From assembly GCA_964019165.1 (NCBI GenBank), contig OZ025272.1, positions 8,308,493 to 8,372,492 on the forward strand: a stretch of DNA of 64,000 nt, read 5' to 3'. Origin of the DNA: Mastigias papua. Lineage: Eukaryota > Cnidaria > Scyphozoa > Rhizostomeae > Mastigiidae. The notes beneath the pieces were generated by a model. It saw only the letters and a list, made by a program, of their open reading frames with translations. It did no database searches and was not told the origin of the DNA. The position numbers were made by a program, and so were the translations under genes. Of the stretch, positions 44,962 to 57,100 are shown one piece after another. Position 1 is the first letter of the stretch, and each line of letters opens with the position of its first letter.

Positions 44962-47900
44962 TGCAATGCCACCATTTGTTGTTGTAAACCACAGTCAAAG
45001 ACACGCTTAACAAAATTTCCAAACTAGACACTGAAGCAAAACCTAGACTAATGTGGGGAGGTAAGGGCGTTGGAGGTACATTTCAATCAGTAACTGAGAT
45101 TCCAGTGTAGTTGAGATTCCAGAGTAGTTGAAATTTGAAAATGATTAAGATTTCAAAATAGTTGCAATTAGAAAGTAGTTTTGATTCAAAGGTAGTTGGG
45201 ATTTGAAAGTATTAAAGATTTCTGAAGTAACTGAGATTCAAGAAAATTTGATATTTGAAGGTAGTTGAGATTTGAAAGTAGTTGAAATTTAAAAGTAGTT
45301 GAAGTTTTCTGATTTGAAACTGTAAGCTAGTGAAATTCACGAAAGTGCTTTTTTTGGAGCAAATTGAGCTCCATAACTGAGGGTGCTAGTGAGGAAAGGG
45401 TCAGGGAGGTTGAACCTTTCCTACTTTTGAAATAGAGGCTGAGTACCCCTTCTCTTTTTCTTTGGGTAATACTACTTGAAGTAGGTCCTGATACAATCAA
45501 GACTACACTTGTTCATTCCATTATTAATAAAATACATCATTGCTCTACCAGTTTATCACAAGGTTATAGTGCTTTCAAAATTTGTAGAAAAATATGAAGG
45601 GTAAGATATTTTAAATCTTTTGTTTAGCCACAACGTTTGCACAAGAAATAGCCCCTTTTGCACAAACTCTAATACTACGCCAACGCTTCAGACCTAAGAT
45701 AAGAAGTATAGTCTAAAATTTGTAAATTACTGTTACTTTATTACAGTTGGCATATTGCCGTTAGGTCAAAGTACACCAGCCAGCTCAGGATTTAGCTGCT
45801 TAAATGAGAACTAGAGGGATTGGTCATGAAGCATTATTGCATCACTAGGATTCTTTAGCGCGTGCGGTTATTCCAGTTACTGCTGCAGATTTTCCTGCAA
45901 GTTCGTTCTGTTAGGCTACATTGCTTTAGCTCATTTCTTGGTATGAAAATCATCTAAGCACCAATCTCATTGATACTACAAAATACACAATATAGCAGAA
46001 CGCTTCTCCATTAGGCTGTGGCTCAGTCTAGACCTATTATGCTGAGGCTTTTGTCTGAAACTTCGAATACGACGTGCTTATTCATACTGTACAACCTACG
46101 ACAGGAAATATTGGAATTAATAGGATCGTTCTTGATATTCAAAAAATAGCAATGCATTATACCTAGGAGCATTACTACTTGACAACTATCTCTTTCAATA
46201 CCTGCATCCGGTAATATTGCATCTGTATTGATGAGCTTATCATTTCATCCGAGATTTCCTCTAAACCTTTTTTTGTAAAGAATCTTCATTTCCTATTAGA
46301 TTGTAGTCATTACCTTTCTATATCTATATATGTATAAGAAAATACAGGCAGAGTACGTTCCATATTTAGATATTGAGTAAGATATAGCACCTTTGTTTTG
46401 GTGAGATTTATCATCACCTTACTGCTAGGGTCATTGCACATTTGTGGGAAAATGCAAATTCTAGCTTATCTGAAGTGTGAAAAGTTTCAACCTTCAAAGA
46501 ACTGCATATGAAGGGTTATTATCTTCTGTTTCTGGCTCCACTTAATTCTTTTATTTAGCATTTGCAGCTAATTTTTCTGTTTAGCACTTGTTTAGCGTGC
46601 TTAGTGGTTGGAACTTCAATGTATATGCATATGAAATATTTTTTGCTGCAGAAAAAGACAATTGATTTTGGTACTAAATGCTTGCTTCTATTCGATCGTT
46701 TAATGTTAAACAAATAATGTACATAGAGATGCAAAAATTCAATTCACATTACTTTCACCCTGTAGCTTGTCATGCATTATATTAGAAAATACAAGAAAAT
46801 CGTAATGAATCTTGTACTTTTCAAAAGTGCATGACCCCGTAGTAATAATCATCATAACTGTGCCGTATTTGGGAAGTCTGAGAGTAGCGTAACTGGCTAA
46901 GATATTCAAAGGTCACATTCTATCACCTCGTTGCCTTGAAAATAGTTTATTGCATGACTCATCAAATTTCTGTGTTATTGCAAGTTATAGCGATAGAAGC
47001 TGGCCAGATCAAAGCTAAAGCAACTGCATTTGTCAAATTTTGTCAGCGATAGTTACAGTGAGAAGAAATCGATTAACGATCATTGTCGATCACTTCCAAT
47101 GCTTGGCCTAACATACGAGCAGTGTCTATACGCCCACAACTTTGTGTAAAAAGAAAGATTGCCTCTATGGTATTGAGGGTAAGTAGGATTTGTTCTATCG
47201 ACTATGTTTACTTTTTATGCTTGTCTTTACCCATGCATAGATACATGCACAAAATGTAGAGTATAATGATTCACCTCATGCTACATTTTCTGGTAATGGG
47301 CTGTTTAAAGGAATTCTTGAAGCTCTCTGAGTTGTAAAATTTGCAAATTTGGTTATGAGTGTGGTATCAGCTTACTATAAGATGCAACATTTCATTTTTG
47401 TCTTCTACTTTTTTAATTACTGCTACTGTTTAGAGAATTATTCTACAGATTGATTTATAATGCCTAAAACTGCTTGTAAGATAATCCTTGTAATTGATAG
47501 AACATATTTAAAATCTATCTCCCTATAAATGGTGCTGTACTTTTACATTGACTCTCTAGGATAGTTAAATATACTACGAGTACAATGTTGTCCTCGATTT
47601 TATTCATAAAATAAAAATTTCTAAGTAGTGCCCTCAAAGCAGGTTTCAATTGTAAACGTTTTGCAGACATCAACAGTATTAAACTTGGGGACAGCTATTG
47701 ATTGTAATCTACTTTGAAGATTCACATGTAGAACCTGAAATGTGACTTTTGTTCAAATGAATTTAAAAGTTTTGTGGCCACTGTTGACTAAAACATAAAT
47801 ACTTTTAATTCATCTTGCCAATTGGCATAATTTGGACTACTGGAGAGGTAACTGTGTCTCACATATTGGTACCAAAGTTGCACAGATGGTATTGACAGAA

Positions 47901-49887
47901 AGTGGATAACCAACGCCTTAAACCTGGCTTTGTCACTGTATGACAGTGAGTGGTCATGATTGGTGTAGGTAATTGAAAAGTTCAACATTTGTTTTTTAAA
48001 AAGAGCTCTTGTGTAAGTAGGCCATACCGATAAACACACCATAGGATGAGGTATCATATCCCTATAAATTTCGCACTGCACATTCCTACAATTTTGCATT
48101 GCTCATAACACATCCAGTAGTATGTTAAAATTTTACAATTCGAAATAATTAAATTATTTGTCTGCCTCTCCATGATGAATCCAGGTTTTCAAACCTTCTA
48201 TGTTCCTACATATAAGTTTTTGTTTTGATTGCTAAAGCAGTTCTTAAATTTATGAATGTAATTAGTAAATCATAGCAGATAGCTAATTTGATCGTGTCTT
48301 ATTTCAGAATTATTCTTGAAAATCATGAGGTGGAATTCTCCAAAACATAGAAAATGATTTGAAGAAGGGCTCATTTTTAACCATGTGTTGTCAATATTTC
48401 CACACTAATAATATGAAATATTTTTGCATAAGTTAGAGTTTCTTTTCACGCAAAATAGTAACATTTTACAGCCTATTGCATTGTATTATAATAAAATGCT
48501 TGTTGCTGTAACTTTATTTCAAGATTGTGTAAATAAATAACTTATAGATAGCTCAAGGAAGTATTAGTATGTATCTGTGGAGTTGATAGACATTGCATTC
48601 ATGTCCATACCACAAAGAGTAAATCCAAGTATCTGAGCCATTCTGTCTGATAATAGAAATAGCACTGCAGACTATTTGTTGTCTAGAGCATCTTTCAATT
48701 ATCATGAGGGTCCAGGTAGAATTCCTTTGACAATATTTGCAAAGGACCTCGCAAGTTTCTTCCTGGGGTTCCTATTCATCAACAACAATGACTGAGATTG
48801 AGGCTGTATGTGATGGTGATTAAAATAAATTGTAATAGAAATTGGGTTAATGTCTGAGTTTGATCGTGCATCGTCGGCAGCCACCTATGTCACTACCTCT
48901 ATTTTGCCTTATTATTGGTGTTTGAGACACACAACGGAAGTGGTTGGCTACCATAAACATCCATGAAAACGGTGAGTGTGCTATTTTCAGAAGTTCCAGT
49001 TTTACCATTGAAGCAATCTAAATGCACTTCTAACCTACTTTATCGACTTTAAATGAACTGTCACTTTTGCTGTACATGTCTTAAATCGTGGGTAGATTTT
49101 CACCAGTGAAATGTCTAGTCCGGTTGACAATAGTATTTACTTGATAAATACTCAGTTTGAAGTAGCTGAGACACGCCAAACAAAAAAGAGAAAGGAAATA
49201 GTGCAAATAGTCGTATAGAAGAATAGGGAGAAGTAGTCCTACAAAATTCAAACTCGCAACTGCCATGTGAAAAGGTATTCATGATGATTAAGCTATGCTG
49301 CAGAATTTTGATGCTTCTCAAGAGTACTCGTGACATTCTGCCATTATGATAAAATTGTGATTATCAGCACATGAAAATACTTATTCTCGGCAAGGTTTTT
49401 CGACCTAGCATGTCTTGATTAAAAGCAGGCTCAAAAATCGCTTTCTGTCATCAAGAAGCTTTTGTTTTCACCATAGAGCATACGTATTACATAAAAATCA
49501 CGTGCTTTAATCAAGATCAAAAATTTCCTCCAAAAGCACGTAAACATGACTCATATGCTGATTATATTGCACATGTCTCATGTGGTAGTCTCATAAAAGT
49601 TATCAGCACAAAGCTATTCACCTTTGTTTTATAATTCAAATGACTTTCCACTGCCTTAGGCTACAAAACATTAATGACATCTACTTTTAAATTTTTACAG
49701 TAATTTCCTTATATCTCTTTTCTCCGTACAAGGTCAATTTTGTCGTCATAGATAGAATTTGCAATCACTTGTGGTAATCAAATTCAAATGGCTGTTATCG
49801 TCAGCTATAGATTTGCAATATCAAACTTGCTAAATATTTCAAATCTTTCGCCTAGTGCAACATTCTTTGACCTTTGATTACAGCACA
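44962..49887. other. Non-coding stretch
   Basis: Contains the degenerate repeat at 45,090-45,310; otherwise no supported exon. The 103-codon minus ORF at 47,788-48,099 and a possible donor at 47,177 lack corroboration. Confidence 0.45.
45090..45310 (+). repeat. Degenerate tandem repeat, about 17-bp unit (gtagttgagatttgaaa)
   Basis: Around a dozen imperfect head-to-tail units built on gtagttgagatttgaaa or attccagagtagttgag, with small length changes. No coding sense. Confidence 0.8.
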
Positions 49888-49974
49888 ATGGCAACTAGTG
49901 TTGCCAAAGATGGCAAATTTAGCCGCCAAGGATTGCGCTTTTTTTACGCTGACTGCATAAATCGCCAGTGCGAG
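49888..49974 (+). CDS. Candidate first coding exon of an unknown gene (29 codons)
   Basis: An acceptor-like tttgattacag sits just upstream of ATG at 49,888. The frame is open for 29 codons (MATSVAKDGKFSRQGLRFFY then ADCINRQCE) and ends in phase 0 at a strong donor, GAG|GTAAGC. Composition is more balanced than the surroundings. The peptide is not recognised and no downstream exon was found. Confidence 0.4.
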
Positions 49975-52900
49975 GTAAGCCATATAGAGTGCTGCTAAAA
50001 TGTGATACCGGAGAACTCATAGATTTGATTGTATAATGTTTACATATTTGAATGTGTTTACGTGCTTCTAGTCCTGGTATCGTAGAGTGTTTTAAAAACA
50101 ACACTCTATTAAGTCAAACTTTACGTGATCATTACGAGTACTGCTCTGAACAACTCAGCTCGCTTACGCCAGATCAATATACGCGATTAAGTTTGCTTAG
50201 CGCATGCAAATAAAAACTGAGTGACAACTAAGTAACTAGCGTACATTTGACCCTGATATAGGTGGTTCTATCCAAGATAGTTTATTCTCTTGTGTATCGA
50301 GTACGAAAATCGAAAATTTGCCTGTTCAAAAGTCTATGAATGCTACATTTTGCTTCTGGTCAACGAGCTTGAGAAAAATATGCCTTCCATGCATATATTA
50401 ATTTTTCATATGAATATTTAAAGCCTTTAAGACTTTGTGACAGCGTCAAGAATATAGGATAAAATTTCGTCAGCTTATAAATAACTGTTGGTGCTTTATC
50501 TTGATCTGTAAGATTTCAAGTAACATCACTCTTATGTATATATATTCAAAGAAATAATATTTTACTTCCCTAAACTCAATGTCCAGGTAGCTGGTAATAA
50601 TGTGTAGTCTTTTAAAAGTTTATGGCCTATTTTACGAGAAATGACAGCACAATAGCAGAGTTCTTAAAATAGCCACTTTTTCAACAGCAACGATACGTCG
50701 ATCAACCAAGTATTTAGTCATTCTCTAGAAGCACAATTAACTTTTTGATATCATAATGGTTGTGCTTCTACCCTAAAAATGCACATGCCAATAAAACAAA
50801 ACCAGTATATTTGATTGCGAGACTGTCCGATCAAGTGTGGGTTACATGCATAGCTTATCTTATCATGGCTTTGGAACGTGGTTAGGTGGTGCAAAAGTTG
50901 CATACATCATGTCGTACGATTACCAAATTCCTTTTCAGTCCTTCAATAGTTGGATGCTTGTTTTGGTCTTTCGATAGTGAAATATGTAATCTTTAATTAA
51001 ATTAAAGCACTTGTAAAGTACTTTTTGAGGAGAAATGGAATCCTACGGCACTCAGTGTTAAGATTAAAATCCCATTGTAAACCACAGTCTTCATATAACA
51101 AGCGATTGTATACAGAGATCCAACAGAAATATTTTACTCAGTACGATGCAAAATTCTCTCTTTTCACTTCATAATCCATTAGGTTTGCTATATCTCACCT
51201 AAGGTGGAGTTTGCCTAATCATATTAGACTATTCTTTCATTGAGAATGAGCCAGAGGTAATGCAATTTCGAATGGCTGTATAAGTCATGATACTGAAAAG
51301 ACAGAGCATCCTTTGTTGATTTATATTGCATTTAAGTTGTGAGTATCGGCATTTTTAGTAAAAGATGTGTATTATTGCTATCATTTGTTTGCATTAATTC
51401 TTAACCCGACTCTTTGACTCATAGTTATTATATATTAATATTGATCTTCTCAATCATCTCAATAATATTTTCACGTAACTCTGCAATACAAGAAAAAACT
51501 AGTTGATTAGATTAGGATGAAATAGCAATTACATTTTCTTATCTACAAACTGGAGTCATCCGATAATTAAAAACGGCATTCTTGTCTCATTTCTTTTCCC
51601 AATTCCATAGTGGTAATGGCAAAAATACGTAAATTGGGATTATAGTTCGATTTTATATTTGTTTTGCGTAATAAATAAGTTTCTAAAGCCCACTAATATT
51701 TTGCAAGTATAGAAATAAACAGATTGAGCTATAGGAGCTGCAGCCTCAAAACCTCAGTGACGGACGTGATATTGCATTTTGCAAATAAACACTCATCATT
51801 CTTCCGGGCAGTTAAAAGTAATTTGAAAAAACATAGTCAAGAGAGGGAAGAGATTGCATTAAGCTAGTGAAAGAATTTTTAAACATGACTAAAGTCTGCT
51901 CTTCTGGAGAAACAACGGTTTAATTTGATTTATGAATACGATGCATATTGAATTTACAATTCCAGAACACTTACGGAAGGAAGAATCGTAGAGTATACTG
52001 CACTTATACTGAAAGGAACTCTTAGTGCTTTGTAAAGAAGAGAGAGTACATTAAGTAGGTATTTAGTTTAAAGACTTTCCAATAAGTTTCTTGCTTCTTC
52101 CTATTTTGGGGCCTTCCAAGTCAATAGTATTGCTACACCTTGCCAAAAATGATGACTGTCAGCGGTCAAACGTCTGGCCTTAAGCATATGCATGTAGCAG
52201 AATTATCACACTACAGAGGCGGACTTCCTCCATCTCAATTTAGGCGGAAAAATATTCATCACAGTCATTATTTCTTCAAATTGGAATTGAAACAAAATTA
52301 CAACATTATTGAGAGTTGTTGACAGAAAAATTAACAAAAGTATTAAAGGAGTGCTGTAAATTGTTAAGAAATAGCTCTTGTATTCCAGCATTCGAAGTCA
52401 GCGCATTAACAGCCTAGTATTAGCAGTGAATATTTTGCCGAATTAGGTCTTTCCATCTGGATGAAAGGGATTTCACATGATGAACTAATTATAAGTGAAT
52501 CATATTTGCATATTTCACATATACATGCAAAAAGTTGGACATTCAATATACTGAAAGTTGCATTAGGTAAAAAGCTGTAACAGTATATACGACATGTTTG
52601 TTTATATATTATGATTACAAGAATTGCTTTTAAGTTTCCATTTGTTTAGTTACTGATAAAGAGGAAAATTGGCATGCATCTTGACATTGCATCTAATGTC
52701 TCTTCTGAAACAGCTCCAAGGACAACAATTAGTAAAGGCAATATGGAGAGATCCAACTCAGCAAAAATATTTCTGTGAACTTTAGGTTCAATATGTTTTG
52801 GTAGTAAAAGCATTGAAATACTATACTCTTTCTTTGGAAATGTATGCTGGTACAATTATTTGTTATGTATCCTCCATAAAATCACTGCCGTGGCATTTTA

Positions 52901-53452
52901 TGAGAATCTTTCAAAATTTTTATGAATTTTACAGCTGATAAGCCTAAACACTGATGTCATTTTGATATAATTTCAATTTGTAGAGTTTTTGAATACTTTC
53001 CTGCCTAAATTAAAATGAAGGAAGCCCAATCAGTGTGATAATTTTGCTATGTAAATTTGAAAGTAAGCCTCTCAGCCGCTGACAGCCACCATTTCTATTA
53101 AGGTGTTACCATTATTTTTTTTACTAGTGAGTGCATGTTTCCTAACAGGGCAATTTTGATGCTTTTCTATTTGTTAAGACTTTGCTCCGTAATTCCCTAA
53201 ATACTTAATAGGATTGTGCATTGATTGCTTTAATTATCATAGGTATCTGGAAATCTTCAGTATTGCTTACTCTTTGATAAAAATTTTAGATATTTTATGT
53301 TCTGATGTCTAAATCTCATTTTAATGCAAGTTCTCGACGTTCAGCAAAAAATTCGCTTTGAAATAGATTTATTCTATAAGTAACAGTCTACTTCTTTATG
53401 AATAACACACGAATTACTTCATTCTCGATTCGCAATCGTTTCAGTTTCCACT
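49975..53452. other. Non-coding stretch
   Basis: AT-rich. No motif-bearing frame, tandem array or inverted repeat noted. Confidence 0.5.
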
Positions 53453-53930
53453 ATCCAAGCATTTTCCCTGCACCCTGGAAAAGTCTAGTACTGAATTAGG
53501 AAAGTGAATAACGAGTATGTTTTTGACTTTCTAAGCAAACGGTCTTTCATTTGAATATAGTCATGTTTATCTTTTCTATCAAAGCTATGGCAGATGGTAT
53601 ATCATGCACCTTTTACATCTGCAATTCTTTATTGCTATCAGTGGTGAAGTTAAAGGTTATTAACTTTATAATAATATTTTATTATGTCATCATCCCAGCA
53701 TTTTGCCAGCACCCGTGCAATGTCTAGTACCAGATTAGGAAAGTGAATAACGATTATGCTTTCTCACATTCTAAGCAAGTCGACTTTTATTTGAATGTAG
53801 TCATGTGTATCTTTGTTATCAAAGCTATGCCAGATGGTATATCATGCACCTTTTACATCTGAAACTATTTATTGTTATCAGTGGTGAAGTTAAAGGTTAA
53901 TAACTTTATAATGACATTTTATCATCTTTG
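53453..53930 (+). repeat. Tandem duplication, 239-bp unit, two copies
   Basis: Copy 1 (53,453-53,691) and copy 2 (53,692-53,930) align nearly end to end. Shared blocks include ttaggaaagtgaataacga, agatggtatatcatgcacc, ttttacatctg and tcagtggtgaagttaaaggt. Scattered substitutions show it is not very recent. No coding content. Confidence 0.92.
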
Positions 53931-53989
53931 GCAATAATCAATGGAAAACATCTTTAATGTCTAGGCATCATACTAACCCCACTTGAATC

Positions 53990-54400
53990 CAACTTTTATG
54001 AAGGACGTTTTTTACTGAAAGAATTAATCAAGTCAACTTGAGAAATGAAAATCATTTGCAACAGCTAGTGGCAAAAACAGCAACATGCGGCCTAGAGAAT
54101 ATCGAATACAGAGGTTGCCTTTTATGGTCCACATTACCAAAAAAAATTTAAAACTCCAACACTATCTGAGTTCAAAAGTAGAATAAAACAATGGAATAGA
54201 AATTCTTGCACCTGTAGATTATGCAAAACTTTTGCTAATAATCTAGGGTTTTTATAATTTTATAGTTTTTATACTGTAGTTATTTTGTTAATTCTTAAAA
54301 TTTTAAATAGGTGCTGGCATTAATTAGCTTTTAGCTATTATCGTATGTAGCCAAGTGCAAACAAATTGTTAATAACAATTAATAATAATAACCCTAACTG
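53990..54400 (+). mobile_element. LINE 3' end (CR1/Rex-like), degenerate
   Basis: The plus strand reads, with one frame change, LNPTFMKDVF then LENIEYRGCLLWSTLPKKI, TPTLSEFKSRIKQWNRNSC and TCRLCK, homologous to the tail at 1-387. The 3' UTR also shares a cattaattagcttttagcta-like block with the copy at 485-500 and ends in AATAATA repeats near 54,375-54,395. Confidence 0.75.
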
Positions 54401-54739
54401 GTCATTGTTTCTGTTAATATTGTAAAACCTACAACCTATATTTCATTGTACCCTATCTTTATGGCACCTTGTGATTTGGTGGTGCCCAACAGGAAATTGC
54501 TCCTCATAAAGAATAAAATATCATACAATTCCGTGATTATATTAGTTATAGTGCAAGCATGCCCCAGAGATGATAATGGCTAGGTCGTGCTCATTCTGAT
54601 GGCAAAACAATAAAGACATACGTGTAGCAATAGAGTTTCTTGTAGCAAGTTCTTTACCATCACTGCTCAGTTTTTGTGGATGTCATCGCATTTTAGAAAT
54701 ATTGCAGACTGGAATTTAACATTTTCAATCATGCAGACT

Positions 54740-55260
54740 GATAATTAAATTAATAGCAGTAGTCTTCTGTGTTGGTCATGCCTACTCTTCATATCTGGAG
54801 TATTTGAGTCATGAACAGAGACAGGCTACAAGACTATGAGAAACGCTTTGTCAGGCGAGAAAAGCATACGAAATCGAAATTGAGCATGAAGGTCTGGAAT
54901 ATTCACGCCTTAGTGAGGAAATGAGGCTGAACAGCTTAGCTAAGAACCTTTTGATATCTTACCAAGCGTTGCCTTTCAGAAGCATGATAAAACTATAGGA
55001 AACTATAGGCCACCTGTTATTCGACAAAAAGTTCAATTATAGGCCATCTCTTATTCGACAAAAAGTATCATACTGCATCAGATATATTCCTTAACTCGCT
55101 GGTCTTCTATTTATGTCAAGAAACAGATTATCTTTTCCTGGACTCATTTCGTTCTGACTATAGTCTTGAAGTTGGACTGTAATTTCAACGTATATTTAAG
55201 CCTATATTGTATGATCATTGAGTAGAATCAGTCAGCCAATAAAGGCAAGTAATCGTAACT
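54740..55260 (+). mobile_element. LINE C-terminal fragment (degenerate)
   Basis: The plus strand reads YLEYLSHEQRQATRL, stop, ETLCQARKAYEIEIEHEGLE, YSRLSEEMRLNSLAKNLL. This resembles the post-RT block of LINEs (IExxQRRATRxxx...YxxRLxxLxLxxLxxRR). Stops follow, then possible 3' UTR. Moderate support only. Confidence 0.5.
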
Positions 55261-55639
55261 CAACATAGTCTCTTCCTTGCCTCCGTGCATTTGAGAGCGC
55301 AGTACAAACAACTCTGTTGCAGTTTTTTCAATGATCAAGGAGGTGAAAAGATATGCCCAGAGCACGTGACCAATATTTTGCGCACGCTTTTTATTTAGAT
55401 ATTATCGAAATAGATACTCCTGATAGCTGTGATTGATAATAATGTAAATTATTTTCATGTATTAATCGCCATTTTGGATTTGTTTCTAGAGCTAAATTTC
55501 ATCTCATGATTACCATGTCCTTGTTCGAATATATGTTCATCTACAGGACTCCCCCCAACGGCTCTCTGCTGGATCTGCCAATGGACTGTCATACTCACTA
55601 AAATACAAGGAGGGAAAAGGTTTTGCTGCTGATATTAGC

Positions 55640-57100
55640 TTTTAATTTTTAGCTCAATCGCTTAGATCTCTCAATAGACAACATTTTTGCCTCTAGAATC
55701 AATATGTTTTCAATAACGGTAAGCCGTATACTGCTGTAGAGAAGCAACTTGCACGATGTTCTTGGGCCCATGTTAACAAGATCTAGTCCGGGAATGTTGG
55801 AAAGCTGACCGAAGAGATCCCTTCGCATCATATCAAACCGATGGCAGTGCAGAAAAAAATGTTCTTTGTCTTTTTCCATACCACAAAAAAAGAATGGGCT
55901 CACGGAGTCAAAGTTGTGACCGAACCTGTCTTCATTCAGTTTACTAAATTCTATACAGAGCTTTGTCAACCGCCTGGAACCTTCGATATCACGAATACCA
56001 TGCATAGTTTTTTCAACGGCTTTATATTCGATAAGAGTTTACTCTTGAACTCTGATATAGCTCTGGAATTTTTTACTTTATTAGGTAATAGGTTCCATTT
56101 ATACATTGTGTTCTGAAAATATGTGCTCGTAGGGTGAACTTTCTCCCCAACCTTTAAATCATAAGATCGAAAGTTACGAAGATTTTGAGTTAGTTGGTGT
56201 TCACTTGGAATTTCAGAAAACAGGTAGCCCGGAGATTGTGTCAATCTTAATTGGTAAAAGAAACATAACCTTCTGTATCTCTATCTGCTATACAAATCTT
56301 CTCAGCCCAACTCTTCTAGACGTTGTCTGATTGTATCCCTCCAAGTTCCCATAACATCTAGTGCTGCAGAGTATTGAGTTTGCTCAAGTTTTTAAGTCAA
56401 ATCCAGTCTTCTATCGGAATCAAATTTATGACATATGATATCCCAATAGTCAAGATGAGGCCGCACATAAAGTTTGTAATTTTGATCAAATATTTCACTT
56501 CCAATAATGTTAGAAATATGACGAATAACCCCAATTTCACGCAGCGCTTTAACATTAGTTTCATTAATATGGCTTTGGAGATTAAGCCTTGAATCGAGAG
56601 TAACTCCAGGGTGCCTATGTTCATGCTCTTTGGCTATAATTTTGTTAGCCAGGTTTGTTGGAGGATGTTCAGTTATAAGTCTTTTATTTGAAAAAATGAT
56701 CTCTTTTGTTTTATAAGTATTGAACTGCATCTTCAATTGCCAAACCCGTAATCTCAATCTCTCTAAATTTCTATTCAGCTTCTTCCTTGTCACATATTCA
56801 TTGTTCACTGTACAAAAATGGGATGTATCACCAACAAGCAGCCTGACATTGCAATCAATGTTATCAATGATATCGTTAATATAGATAAAAAAGAACAGAG
56901 GCCTAGTACAGATCCCTGCAGTTATTAATCTAGCAAGTCTTGCCAATCTCACAAGTTTTGTTATCCTAGAATTGTGAGAATGGCAATCAAATAACTTAGA
57001 GGGAGTCATCATTTTCATTTTAGCTAAAAGTACAATCCCTGCCAAAACTATTGGAACACTTCTATTACTTTTTGACCCATAACTTTCCGTCAAAAAATTT
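55640..57100 (-). mobile_element. LINE 3' half, RT thumb/C-terminus, inactive
   Basis: A 233-codon minus frame (57,093-56,392) carries CTRPLFFFIYINDIIDNIDC, NVRLLVGDTSHFCTVNNEY, LKMQFNTYKTKEIIFSNKR, GVTLDSRLNLQSHI and YVRPHLDYWDIICH: standard LINE RT motifs from LLFxxYINDI to the thumb. The catalytic ADD position reads VGD, so it is inactive. A shifted frame continues with QLTQNLRNFRSYDLKVGEKV, YKWNLLPNKVKNS, then FGHNFDSVSPFFFCGMEKDK and EHFFLHCHRFDMMRRDLFGQ, the Cys/His tail of this LINE class. The 5' end is truncated. Confidence 0.85.

Noticed and set aside
47105..47178. Possible plus exon ending at GAGG|GTAAGTAGG
   Set aside because: The donor is good but no pyrimidine-rich acceptor and no recognisable peptide.
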